A stretch of DNA of 35,014 nt from a bacterium (GTDB lineage: Bacteria; Verrucomicrobiota; Verrucomicrobiia; Limisphaerales; UBA11358). Location of the stretch: contig JAJXXW010000039.1 in assembly GCA_021780905.1 (NCBI GenBank), positions 1-35,014 on the forward strand, given 5' to 3'. Made by a program: the position numbers and the translations under genes. Under the pieces are notes generated by a model that saw nothing but the letters and a program-made list of their open reading frames with translations, was not told the DNA's origin and searched no databases. This document shows positions 26,925-34,751 of the stretch, in pieces; positions within the stretch are counted from its first letter, which is position 1; every line of letters starts with the position of its first letter.

Positions 26925-27869
26925 TCAGTGTCCGTGCTCCTCATCCGCGTGCGTGCACAGGGTGCCGACAAACGCCACGACCAGCATCGTGAACACAAAC
27001 GCCTGCAACAGGCAGACGACCACTTCAAAAAAAGTTCCCGGAATCGCCACCAGCGTGGCAAACCACCACGGCTTTTGCGACAGCGCCATCGTCAGCATCG
27101 TTTCGCCGCCGAAGATGTTTCCGTAAAGACGCAGGGCGAGCGCCACCGGCCGGATGAACAGGATGGAAAACGATTCCATGACGCCGATGAATATGAACAG
27201 CAGCAGCAGCAACGGATACAACCATTTGTTGGAGTCCACCTTGACGCCGAAGACGTGTTTAACCAGGCCGACCGGGCCGTTGTATTTCAGCGCCCAATAC
27301 AAGCCCATCACAAAAAAAATTCCCGCCATCGCCACGGTCAGGTTTGCGTCCGTCGTGGGCGGCCGGAAGAACGGCTTGGTCACATGCTCAATGGCAAACG
27401 GCATAGAGCTGTTTTTGTCGGGATGCCCCATCCCGATGCTGCCGACGCCCGGCAGCAAATCCGTCAAATTTGAGATGACGATAAAAATGAAAAAAGACAT
27501 CGCGAACGGGAAAACCCATTTGACAACTTTCGGCTCCAGCACGTTGCCCATCAGGCTCTCCCAGCCTTCAATGAGCGCTTCCATCATGTTTTGTCCGGCG
27601 GTCGGCACCTCCTTCATTTTCCAGGTCGTAAGCCGCACAATGACAATGATCAGCGCCGCCACAATCCAGGTGCATACCATGGAGTTGGTCACCGGCAGCG
27701 GTCCGATGTGAAAAAGCGTCGGGGCGATTTGCGGGACCAAAACTTCACCGACGGCGGCGCTGGCAGGCTCATTTGCCGGCGCAGCAATCGTCGGCTGGGC
27801 ATTCGAGCCGGCGACAAAAGTCACCGCCAGAAACGCCAGCGCACAGATGAGTTTGCAATAACGGCTCAC
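26925..27869 (-). CDS. atpB: ATP synthase F0 subunit a
   Basis: Subunit a provides the two half-channels for ions against the c ring. The 314-residue protein starts with GTG. It has an extra hydrophobic N-terminal segment (LICALAFLAVTFVAGSNA) that resembles a signal sequence and is followed by a Pro/Ala-rich stretch. The core includes VCTWIVAALIIVIVRL, GWESLMGNVLEPKVVKWVFPF, SNLTDLLPGVGS and the essential Arg in RPVALALRLYGNIFGGETM. It ends with the helix VVVCLLQAFVFTMLVVAFVGT. It is the first gene of the operon; no atpI precedes it, and 27870-28001 must hold the promoter, which I could not pinpoint. Confidence 0.96.
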   Translation of the reverse strand: MSRYCKLICALAFLAVTFVAGSNAQPTIAAPANEPASAAVGEVLVPQIAPTLFHIGPLPVTNSMVCTWIVAALIIVIVRLTTWKMKEVPTAGQNMMEALIEGWESLMGNVLEPKVVKWVFPFAMSFFIFIVISNLTDLLPGVGSIGMGHPDKNSSMPFAIEHVTKPFFRPPTTDANLTVAMAGIFFVMGLYWALKYNGPVGLVKHVFGVKVDSNKWLYPLLLLLFIFIGVMESFSILFIRPVALALRLYGNIFGGETMLTMALSQKPWWFATLVAIPGTFFEVVVCLLQAFVFTMLVVAFVGTLCTHADEEHGH

Positions 27870-28001
27870 AACAAAATTCCGATTAATTCCGACGATAAAA
27901 ATTCCACCAGACAGAAGGCCGTGGGGCGTCGGAGTCGCAAAATCTGCCGTATCGTGAAAATTTTCTCAAGCCTTTTTTGAAAATTTTTAGGCATGCAAAG
28001 A

Positions 28002-28967
28002 CTAATCATTGCCAAACCGCCCGGCGCGCAGCTCCGCCGGCGTTTTACCCGCACGGCGCAATTGCCGCAGACTCAGCGCCTCATGCCGTTTGGCCAGCCG
28101 CGCGCCGGTTTCGTCCAGCATCAGTTCGCAGTGGAAAAAACTCGGCACCGGCAAATTCAAGGCCCGATACAGAAAAATCTGCCGTGCGGTGCTGACGAGC
28201 AGATCCGCGCCGCGCACGACCTCGGTGATTTGCATCGCCGCGTCATCCACCACACAGGCGAGTTGATAGGCCGGAACATCATCACCACGCCAAACTACAA
28301 AATCGCCAAAATCTTTTCCGGCGACGAATTTTTGTTCGCCCAGATTTCCGTCCGTGAAGGAAATGGTTTCCCCGTCAGGGACACGGAACCGAAGTGACGG
28401 GTGACGGGTGACGGGTGTTGCGATCGCGCCCGCTGCCTTCGCGCCACTCGTCCCCGGCCACGGGTCGCCTTTGTCGCGGCACGTTCCCGGATAGATCGGC
28501 TCGTCATCATCGTTGGCGTGCGGCGCGCGCGTGGCGGCCTGGATGTCTTTGCGCGAGCAGGTGCAGGGATAGACGAAATTTCCCGCGCGCAGTTTCTCCA
28601 GGGCAGCGCGATAAAATTCCCTCCGCTCGCTTTGGTTGTAAGGCGCGAATTTTCCGCCGATGTCCGGGCCTTCACTCCATTCCAAGCCGAACCAGCGCAG
28701 GTCTTCCAGCATCGCGCCGACGAATTCCATCTTGTAGCGCGTGGCGTCCAAATCCTCGTTGCGCAAGATCAGTTCACCACCGGCGCTCCGGGCGCGTGCC
28801 TGCGCCACCCAGAACGTCCGCGCATGGCCGAGATGCAGATAGCCCGTCGGCGACGGCGCGAGGCGGCCGCGATATTTGGCGGTTAAGTTTGAAGATGAAG
28901 GATGGGAAACATCGTCACACGGTTGAGCATCATTTGCCGGCTTCAATCTGCCATCCGCCATTTTCAT
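28002..28967 (-). CDS. gluQ: Glutamyl-Q tRNA(Asp) synthetase
   Basis: GluQRS attaches glutamate to the queuosine base of tRNA(Asp). It is a shortened GluRS without the anticodon-binding domain, and the 321-residue length fits. Visible are GRLAPSPTGYLHLGHARTFW with the HIGH-type HLGH (45-48), LRNEDLDATR, YNQSERREFY, and zinc ligands C135 and C137 (YPCTCSRKDI) with Y159 and C163 (YPGTCRD). Also present are DDFVVWRGDD-type text (GDFVVWRGDDVPAYQLACVVDDA) and the degenerate KMSKS loop ARLAKRHEALSLR. The N-terminal 30 residues before KYRGRL look non-conserved, so the true start is uncertain. It lies 13 bases after the reductase gene on the same strand. A 7-bp tandem repeat lies inside it. Confidence 0.93.
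   Translation of the reverse strand: MKMADGRLKPANDAQPCDDVSHPSSSNLTAKYRGRLAPSPTGYLHLGHARTFWVAQARARSAGGELILRNEDLDATRYKMEFVGAMLEDLRWFGLEWSEGPDIGGKFAPYNQSERREFYRAALEKLRAGNFVYPCTCSRKDIQAATRAPHANDDDEPIYPGTCRDKGDPWPGTSGAKAAGAIATPVTRHPSLRFRVPDGETISFTDGNLGEQKFVAGKDFGDFVVWRGDDVPAYQLACVVDDAAMQITEVVRGADLLVSTARQIFLYRALNLPVPSFFHCELMLDETGARLAKRHEALSLRQLRRAGKTPAELRAGRFGND
28394..28414. repeat. Three tandem GTGACGG units inside gluQ
   Basis: Three head-to-tail copies of the 7-base unit GTGACGG (plus strand) make a 21-base block, so the gluQ frame is kept. On the coding strand it encodes part of the loop around TPVTRHPSL (about residues 184-192). That loop lies between the zinc region and the FRVPDGE segment. 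Confidence 0.8.
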
Positions 28968-28980
28968 TTTAGTTTGTCGT

Positions 28981-29853
28981 TCAAAAGCGCTCGCCCGGGT
29001 TTGCCGCCAGCCAATCGCTGAATTTGGGCAGCGGTCGCGACAAAACTTTTTGAACCTTTGAAATGTCCAGCGACGTGTCCAGTGCGCGCGGCGGACCGGG
29101 AAAATCCTTCGCGGAGCCGGATTTGATTGGCGCGGTTGCTTCCGGCCAGCGCCGGACCAGCAACTCGCCGATTTGCCGGCGCGAAAGCTTTTCCGCGCCG
29201 GCGACGTGATAAATTCCCGCGCCATTTTTTCCAGCCAATTCCCACACCGCGCGCGCCGTCTCGACAGCCGGAATGGGCGAACGAAACTCATCCGTGAACA
29301 GCGCCATCCCCTGCCCGGCCGGTTGCAGCGCGCGACGCAAGTGCTCGTTGAACGCGCGGCGGCCGGAAAGCGACCGCCCGCCATTGAGCGAAGTGCGGAT
29401 GACCAGATGCCGCGGATTTTTCAGGACGATTTCTTCTGCCGCCGCTTTGGTCTCGCCATACACGTGCAGCGGATTCGGAATCTCGGCCTCGCGGTAATTT
29501 CCCTTTTGGCCGTCGAAAACCAAATCGGTCGAAAAAAAGACCAAAGGAATTTCCGCCGCCAGCTCCGCAAGCAATTTTGTGGCCCCGACATTTATACGGC
29601 GTGCCAGCGCCGGGTTTTTCTGCGCGTCGCCGACGGCGGTGATGGCGGCGCAATGGATGACGAGTTGAGGTTGATCTTGCCTGAATTCACGTTCGACCGC
29701 GGCGAAATCCAGCAAATCAAAATCGGCGCGCGTCAGCGACCGCACGCGCCAGCGCGGGGCAAAGCCCGGCGCGGTGTGGGCGAGATAATTTCCGATCAGC
29801 CCGTTTGCGCCGGTGATCCAGGCGAGTCGTGATTGGAGGTCAGATGCGGACAT
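28981..29853 (-). CDS. NAD(P)-dependent sugar-nucleotide reductase, RmlD-like
   Basis: The 290-residue protein is an extended short-chain dehydrogenase similar to dTDP-4-dehydrorhamnose reductase (RmlD), which makes the last step of dTDP-L-rhamnose. The nucleotide-binding motif is WITGANGLIGNYL. The YxxxK catalytic pair is in YGETKAAAEE, and the segments VIHCAAITAVGDAQKNP and PLVFFSTDLVFDGQKGNY are typical of the family. ATG 29853 (MSASDLQSRL) is preferred; the frame extends to 29934 without family similarity. No other rhamnose genes are nearby, so the substrate is open. The 195 bases upstream (29854-30048) hold only a small AT-rich hairpin (30016-30033). Confidence 0.85.
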   Translation of the reverse strand: MSASDLQSRLAWITGANGLIGNYLAHTAPGFAPRWRVRSLTRADFDLLDFAAVEREFRQDQPQLVIHCAAITAVGDAQKNPALARRINVGATKLLAELAAEIPLVFFSTDLVFDGQKGNYREAEIPNPLHVYGETKAAAEEIVLKNPRHLVIRTSLNGGRSLSGRRAFNEHLRRALQPAGQGMALFTDEFRSPIPAVETARAVWELAGKNGAGIYHVAGAEKLSRRQIGELLVRRWPEATAPIKSGSAKDFPGPPRALDTSLDISKVQKVLSRPLPKFSDWLAANPGERF

Positions 29854-30048
29854 GGAATAAGCGATACGACGATTGCCATTCGCCATCGTAACGATCAAGA
29901 TTGTATCCACTTTTTCGGGAACGATGACCAGCAAAGAAAACGGCGTTGAGCAACCGGCGGATTCTTATGTGTAAGGCAGCCAACCCAGACGGAGTTACCC
30001 CAGGTTTCATCCGGATTTTAGTTCCGACTAAAAATTCAAACGCCCTGT

Positions 30049-32058
30049 TCACCGCAAATTCCATTCGGTCAACAGTGTTTTGGGAATTTCTGACAGAAAA
30101 CGCGAGGGCGATTGAAAAGTCTCCATTCCGGACGCACCGAAACCAGCGCGCATATTCGGATAACACAGGTAAAGCTCGTTCTTCGCCCGCGTGATGGAAA
30201 CGTAAAACAGGCGGCGTTCCTCCTCTTCGCCGTCATTGGATTCCGTCGAGCGCGCGGAGGGAAACAGCCCGTCGCAGAGCATGATGACGAACACCACCTC
30301 GAACTCCAGCCCCTTCGCCTGATGGATCGTCGAGAGCTTGATTTTTTCGGTGTCGTCTTGCGGATCCTCCTCGGCCTCGACGTTGGTGAGCAGCGCCAGT
30401 TGCGTGAGAAATTCCTCCACCGTGCCAAATTGGAACGCAAATTCCGCGAGCTGCTGGATTTCGTCGAGCCGGCGTTCATAGTTGTCGTAAGTTTCCTTGA
30501 GATAATCGTCGTAGCCGGCGTCCATGACGAGCCGCAGCATCTTCGCGGCGCTTCGGCGCGTCTCGTCGGCTTCCAGCTGTGAAATGGTGGCGACAAATTG
30601 TGCCCACGCCACGGCGGCTTTCTTGGGCACGGCTTTTATGCAGACTTGAAGCGTAGCGGCAATTTTTGGCTTTGCCTCCAATTTCAAACCACCTTCTGCC
30701 AGCTTCGCCGCGAAATTTTGAAACAGCTTCTCCGCGCCCTTGCTGCCGATGCCGGGAATCAATTGCACGAGGCGCTTGAAGGAAACTTCGTCTTTCGGAT
30801 TCGCGACGAATTTCAGATACGCCGTCGCGTCCTTGATGTGCGCCTGTTCGAAGAACCGGATGCCGCTGGTGATGCTGAACGGAATCTGCCGCCGCGTCAG
30901 TTCCAACTGCAATTCCAGCGCGTGAAAATGCGAGCGATACAGCACACAAATATTGTTTAGGCTCGTGCCTTCCTCACGCAACTCCAGCGCGCGTTGCGCG
31001 ATGAACTGCGCCTGCTGGCCGGCGTCGTGGCATTGGACGAGCGCGGGTTTCACGCCGGACTTTCGCGCAGGCGCGAGTTCCTTGGCGAACTGGTTCACGT
31101 TCGCGGCAATCGCCGCGTTCGCGACCGATAAGATTTCCGGCGTGCTGCGGTAGTTCGTTTCGATCTTGAACACTTTTGCGCCGGGATAGCGCTTGGGGAA
31201 GTCGAGGATGTTCGCGAAATTCGCGCCGCGCCACGCGTAGATGCTCTGCGCGTCGTCGCCCACGACCATGACGTTATGGTGCCGTGCGGCGAGCAGATCA
31301 ATCAGGTCGCCCTGCAGTTTGTTCGTATCCTGATACTCGTCCACAAGGATGAACTGGAAGCGGCGCTGATAATGTTCGCGGATATCCGCGTGTTCCTGCA
31401 GCAGCTTCAGCCAGAGCGCGAGCAGGTCGTCGAAGTCCATGCCGTTCGTCGCGCGCTTGCGGGCGTGGTAACGCTTCTGCTGGTCGGCGATCTCGTCGGC
31501 GAACTGGGAGAAATAACTAAACTGGCCGTCCACCAGTTCCTCGACGGTTTTGTGCGTGTTGGCTGCGAGCGAAAATATTTCGTTCAGCACATCCGGCTTG
31601 GGAAAATGTTTATCCTTCCTGTCGATTTTGGCATCTGCCATGCAAGCCTTGATCAAATCCTTCGCGTCGTCGCGGTCGAGAATGGTGAAATCTTTTTGGT
31701 AGCCGAGCGCGTCTGCGTGCAGCCGCAAAATCCGTGCGCCGATGCTATGGAATGTGCCGCCCCAGAGCGACCGTAATTCGTGGCCGAGTAAATCCGCAAC
31801 ACGCCGCATCATTTCGGCGGCGGCCTTGTTCGTGAACGTGAGCAGTAAAATTCTGTCCGCCGGGATGCCTTGTTCTAAAAGATACGCCACGCGATACGTC
31901 AGCGTGCGCGTCTTGCCGGAACCCGCGCCGGCAATGACGAGTGCGGGGCCGGGCGACGCGGTGACGGCAGCGAGCTGCTGCCCGTTGAGTTCGCGCGGGT
32001 AGTCGATGTTCAGCCGGATCTCCGGCGTGAACGGTTTTAAGACGTATTCGTGCGACAT
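30049..32058 (-). CDS. UvrD/PcrA/Rep-family ATP-dependent DNA helicase
   Basis: This superfamily-1A 3'-5' helicase of 669 residues has the Q-motif LNGQQLAAVTAS, Walker A AGAGSGKTRTLTYRVAYLL (motif I, 44-50), motif Ia LTFTNKAAAEMMRR, motif II VDEYQDTN, motif III VVGDDAQSIYAWRGA, motif IV ETNYRST, motif V STIHQAKGLEFEVVFV, and motif VI YVSITRAKNELYL. UvrD/PcrA act in nucleotide excision and mismatch repair and strip proteins from DNA. The C-terminus lacks the long tail of many UvrD proteins. I cannot decide between PcrA, UvrD and Rep from the sequence alone. Confidence 0.94.
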   Translation of the reverse strand: MSHEYVLKPFTPEIRLNIDYPRELNGQQLAAVTASPGPALVIAGAGSGKTRTLTYRVAYLLEQGIPADRILLLTFTNKAAAEMMRRVADLLGHELRSLWGGTFHSIGARILRLHADALGYQKDFTILDRDDAKDLIKACMADAKIDRKDKHFPKPDVLNEIFSLAANTHKTVEELVDGQFSYFSQFADEIADQQKRYHARKRATNGMDFDDLLALWLKLLQEHADIREHYQRRFQFILVDEYQDTNKLQGDLIDLLAARHHNVMVVGDDAQSIYAWRGANFANILDFPKRYPGAKVFKIETNYRSTPEILSVANAAIAANVNQFAKELAPARKSGVKPALVQCHDAGQQAQFIAQRALELREEGTSLNNICVLYRSHFHALELQLELTRRQIPFSITSGIRFFEQAHIKDATAYLKFVANPKDEVSFKRLVQLIPGIGSKGAEKLFQNFAAKLAEGGLKLEAKPKIAATLQVCIKAVPKKAAVAWAQFVATISQLEADETRRSAAKMLRLVMDAGYDDYLKETYDNYERRLDEIQQLAEFAFQFGTVEEFLTQLALLTNVEAEEDPQDDTEKIKLSTIHQAKGLEFEVVFVIMLCDGLFPSARSTESNDGEEEERRLFYVSITRAKNELYLCYPNMRAGFGASGMETFQSPSRFLSEIPKTLLTEWNLR

Positions 32059-32067
32059 GGCAAAGAT

Positions 32068-32101
32068 TTTGCCACAGATTCACACAGATAAACACGGATA
32101 A
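32068..32101. repeat. Intergenic ACACAGAT-type repeat fragment
   Basis: The gap between the helicase and the truncated methyltransferase holds CCACAGATTCACACAGATAA followed by ACACGGATAAA. CACAGAT and close variants recur about every 10-11 bases. Dispersed intergenic repeats of this type are, from memory, common in Verrucomicrobia and Planctomycetes. Function unknown. Confidence 0.45.
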
Positions 32102-32160
32102 AAATTCAGGTTCGAGCGCATCTGGATTGACCCGTCGCGACTGCTTTCCTAATCTCGCGC

Positions 32161-32565
32161 ATGGCAAAAAAGGTTTCCGCAAAACCGGCTTTGGAAAAGT
32201 CGGCTTCCGCACATCCGGCCAAGCCGTCTTCATTGCTCGACACCCGCGTCGTGTATTGCGGCGACAATCTGGAACAGCTCGCCAAGCTGCCCGACGCCTG
32301 CGTGGATATGATTTACATTGACCCGCCCTTCAACTCCAACCGCAACTACGAAGTCTTCTGGGGCGAGACCAAGGAGAAGCGCGCCTTTGAAGACCGCCAC
32401 GAGAAAACCAAAGCCTGCATTGACTACATGCGCCCGCGCTGCGTGCAACTCGCCCGCGTCCTCAAACGGACCGGCAGCTTTTATTACCACTGCGACTGGC
32501 ACGCCAGCCACTACGTCAAGGTCATGCTCGACCAGATTTTTGGCGAAAATAATTTTACAAATTAA
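32161..32565 (+). pseudogene. Truncated orphan DNA methyltransferase (N-terminal 134 codons)
   Basis: The reading frame encodes the start of a large site-specific DNA methyltransferase: DTRVVYCGDNLEQLAKLPDA, motif IV IYIDPPFNSNRNYEVFWGE, KRAFEDRHEKTKACIDYMRPR, and RTGSFYYHCDWHASHYVKVM. It ends at DQIFGENNFTN with TAA. In intact relatives the text after FGENNF continues with the target-recognition region, the AdoMet-binding motif and an Mrr-like tail, all missing here. Similarity stops abruptly at the junction with the restriction module, which begins 6 bases later. This points to insertion of the module into the older gene. The remaining peptide could not methylate DNA. A matching C-terminal piece lies at 2-187. 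Confidence 0.8.
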
Positions 32566-32571
32566 CTGCTC

Positions 32572-33630
32572 ATGTCCGTAAATTACAAAACCAAGCGGAA
32601 GCCTCGTGTGAAAAAGCAGACGCGGCTAACTGTCTCAACTGCGCCCACGTTGGAATTAAAAGAACCGTCGGCAACTTATTTTGTTCGTAACACCGAAATG
32701 CCGGAATTTTTCGGCCAGCGGGTAAATAAGGGTGAAAGATTGCCGGTTAATTCTTCGGTTAAAAACAATTCACCGCGCTTGTTTTATTCTCATCAACACG
32801 GCGAAATCTGGCTGGGCGATTCGATTGAATGGATGCGCAGTCTTGAGACAGGTTCGGTTGACTTGGTTTTTGCAGACCCGCCCTACAACATCAAGAAAGC
32901 AGAGTGGGACACGTTTGAGTCGCAGCAAGAATATGTGGCATGGTCAGTCCGTTGGATTGAGCAGGCGGCGCGTGCCCTAAAACCGGAAGGGACGCTTTAC
33001 GTCTGTGGTTTTTCAGAAATCCTTGCTGACTTGCGATTGCCGGCATCACGGTTTTTCAAGGGCTGCCGCTGGATCGTGTGGCACTACAAGAACAAGGCTA
33101 ACTTGGGCGATGACTGGGGACGTTCGCACGAAAGCATTTTGCATTTCCGCAAGAGCCATGATTTCACTTTCAACGTGGATGATGTGCGGATTCCATACGG
33201 CGAACACACGCTGAAATATCCGGCGCATCCGCAGGCCGAGACGAGTCAATACGGCAAGGCTGCGAATAAAGACCGCATCTGGCATCCGCATCCGCGCGGC
33301 GCGAAGCCGAAGGACGTGCTGGAAATTCCGACGACTTGCAACGGAATGCACGAAAAGACACCGCACCCAACGCAAAAGCCGGAAGAATTATTGCGGAAAA
33401 TTGTGCTGGCTTCGTCCAGTCCCGGTGACGTGGTGATTGATCCATTCCTTGGTTCCGGCACGACGGCGGTGGTGGCGGAGCAATTGAAACGGCAATGGAA
33501 GGGCTGTGATTTAAGCGCTGAATTCTGCCGCTATGCGGCGGATCGAATTGAGTTGGTAGAAGATTGGCCGGTTGAAAAGTGGTTGCGTTACGATGAACAA
33601 AATGCCGAAAGGAGAAAATCCATCCGATGA
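32572..33630 (+). CDS. Type II beta-class DNA methyltransferase (N6-adenine or N4-cytosine)
   Basis: The enzyme transfers a methyl group from AdoMet to an exocyclic amino group in a specific DNA site, protecting it from the partner nuclease. In 352 residues motif IV is DPPYNI (102-107) and motif X text HPTQKP is at 265-270. Motif I is DPFLGSGTT (290-298). This IV-before-I order defines the beta class, as in M.RsrI and M.HinfI. EYVAWSVRWIEQAARALKPEGTLYVCG resembles the same stretch of M.RsrI. The first 70 residues are basic and not conserved. The target sequence cannot be read from the protein. It starts 6 bases after the truncated methyltransferase and overlaps the nuclease gene by ATGA. The gene looks AT-richer than the flanking core genes, which suggests transfer. 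Confidence 0.92.
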   Translation: MSVNYKTKRKPRVKKQTRLTVSTAPTLELKEPSATYFVRNTEMPEFFGQRVNKGERLPVNSSVKNNSPRLFYSHQHGEIWLGDSIEWMRSLETGSVDLVFADPPYNIKKAEWDTFESQQEYVAWSVRWIEQAARALKPEGTLYVCGFSEILADLRLPASRFFKGCRWIVWHYKNKANLGDDWGRSHESILHFRKSHDFTFNVDDVRIPYGEHTLKYPAHPQAETSQYGKAANKDRIWHPHPRGAKPKDVLEIPTTCNGMHEKTPHPTQKPEELLRKIVLASSSPGDVVIDPFLGSGTTAVVAEQLKRQWKGCDLSAEFCRYAADRIELVEDWPVEKWLRYDEQNAERRKSIR

Positions 33631-34580
33631 GAAAAATAACCCTTGGTGACTTGCAAGAAAGTTTGGCGGACAAGTCGGGCTTTACCCATCTGGCTGATTA
33701 CGCCAAATTCGGTTCGGCATTTCTTGCGTTACTGGACGCGGAAAACCCCACGCGAATAGTTTCCCCTTCACCAGCGAATGAACACTACGTCTTTTACCAA
33801 TACGGCAAGGCCAACCGGAACAAAATCACTCGCCCGCTAAATACTCACCTGTATTTTGAATCGCGCGATGAATTGTCCGCCGCATTTGACCGCTTCATTC
33901 AATTCTTGGGCGATTAGAAAAAGCACAAGCAGGCCGCAGCCGATGGCAAAGGCCGCAAGCAGTATTTGGAATCCAACGAAATCAACCGGGTGGTTTATAC
34001 CTTGCAGCAGTCGGTCGGCTGCGTCGGCGATTCTTTCGAGAACGAGAATCAATCGCGCAAACGCATCGGCCAACTTTTTGAGTCAATGGTGAAACTCATC
34101 ATCAAGGAAATCGGCGTCACTTGTGAACCGCGTGTCATCAACATTCCGATTCCGGGATTCCCCGGACGCGAAATGTCCTACGAACTGGATTTGGTGTTTT
34201 CGCGCAACAAAGCCATCATCGCTTCTGAAACGAAGCATATCCACGCTGCCGAAGTTGTCGGTTCGGTGAAAACCACTAGCAAAGACCGGATTGACAAGGT
34301 TTTTCTCGACAAGTTTCTCCTGACCAAACTGCTTGGCCGCGACATTCCCGTGATCGCCATTTTTCTCCACGACGTTCAGAGGGCGAAACGCGGCGAAAGT
34401 ATTTTCGGCATCAATTCCACCTTCAAGACCAACCACTTTCTCGGCTACACGGTTGCCTTGAACAAATTGGACGGAGTTTATTACGTTGATCCCCGCCCGG
34501 ATATGCTGACCAACGAACGGTTGCGTGAGCAAATTAGAGATTTCCAAAATTTTCTGGTGCGAGACCTATCAGGCCGTTGA
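33627..34580 (+). pseudogene. Probable Type II restriction endonuclease interrupted by an in-frame TAG
   Basis: Two open stretches in the same frame, 33627-33917 (96 codons) and 33966-34580 (from a TTG), are joined by an open frame with a single TAG at 33915-33917. Read through, the product has 317 residues. The second part shows a PD-(D/E)XK nuclease core: E152 in FESMVKLII, D188 in YELDLVF and ETK at 201-203 (SETKHIHA), with a hydrophobic strand VIAIFLHD behind. The start overlaps the methyltransferase stop (ATGA), the usual layout of a coupled restriction pair. TAG differs by one base from CAG, AAG and GAG, and lies before the lysine-rich linker KKHKQ. A fresh mutation, a sequencing error or readthrough would all fit. 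The specific nuclease family is not recognised. Confidence 0.75.
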
Positions 34581-34585
34581 AAAAC

Positions 34586-34629
34586 GGGTGATTTTTCAGC
34601 GCCACGATTTTTCATGGGTGATTTTTTCA
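34586..34629. repeat. Short AT-rich direct repeats at the transposase-side boundary
   Basis: GGGTGATTTTT occurs at 34586-34596 and 34616-34626. The core GATTTTTCA, or a one-T-longer form, occurs at 34590, 34606 and 34620. The repeats lie between the end of the nuclease gene and the transposase and may be part of the terminal region of the insertion sequence. The exact end of the element was not found. Confidence 0.5.
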
Positions 34630-34720
34630 AAATTCAGTGTGCGAACCGTGGTAACGGCTGCCCCAACCGCAGCCACAAGTTGGCGGTTGGCCTGACGGCG
34701 TGGCCCGCCGGACGCCCGCG

Positions 34721-34737
34721 CCGGGGTTTTGCCCCGG
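34721..34737 (-). terminator. GC hairpin downstream of the transposase gene
   Basis: CCGGGG (34721-34726) pairs with CCCCGG (34732-34737) across a five-base TTTTG loop. It lies just after the transposase stop on the minus strand. There is no T-run, so termination is uncertain. Confidence 0.35.
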
Positions 34738-34751
34738 TTCCCGGCGGCGGT

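Noticed and set aside
30016..30033. TTTTAGT-TCCG-ACTAAAA hairpin downstream of the helicase gene
   Set aside because: A perfect but AT-only seven-pair stem without a T-run; recorded only as part of the intergenic stretch.
32100..32160. TTCGAGCGC stretch resembling a tRNA T-loop
   Set aside because: No acceptor or anticodon stem can be built around it.
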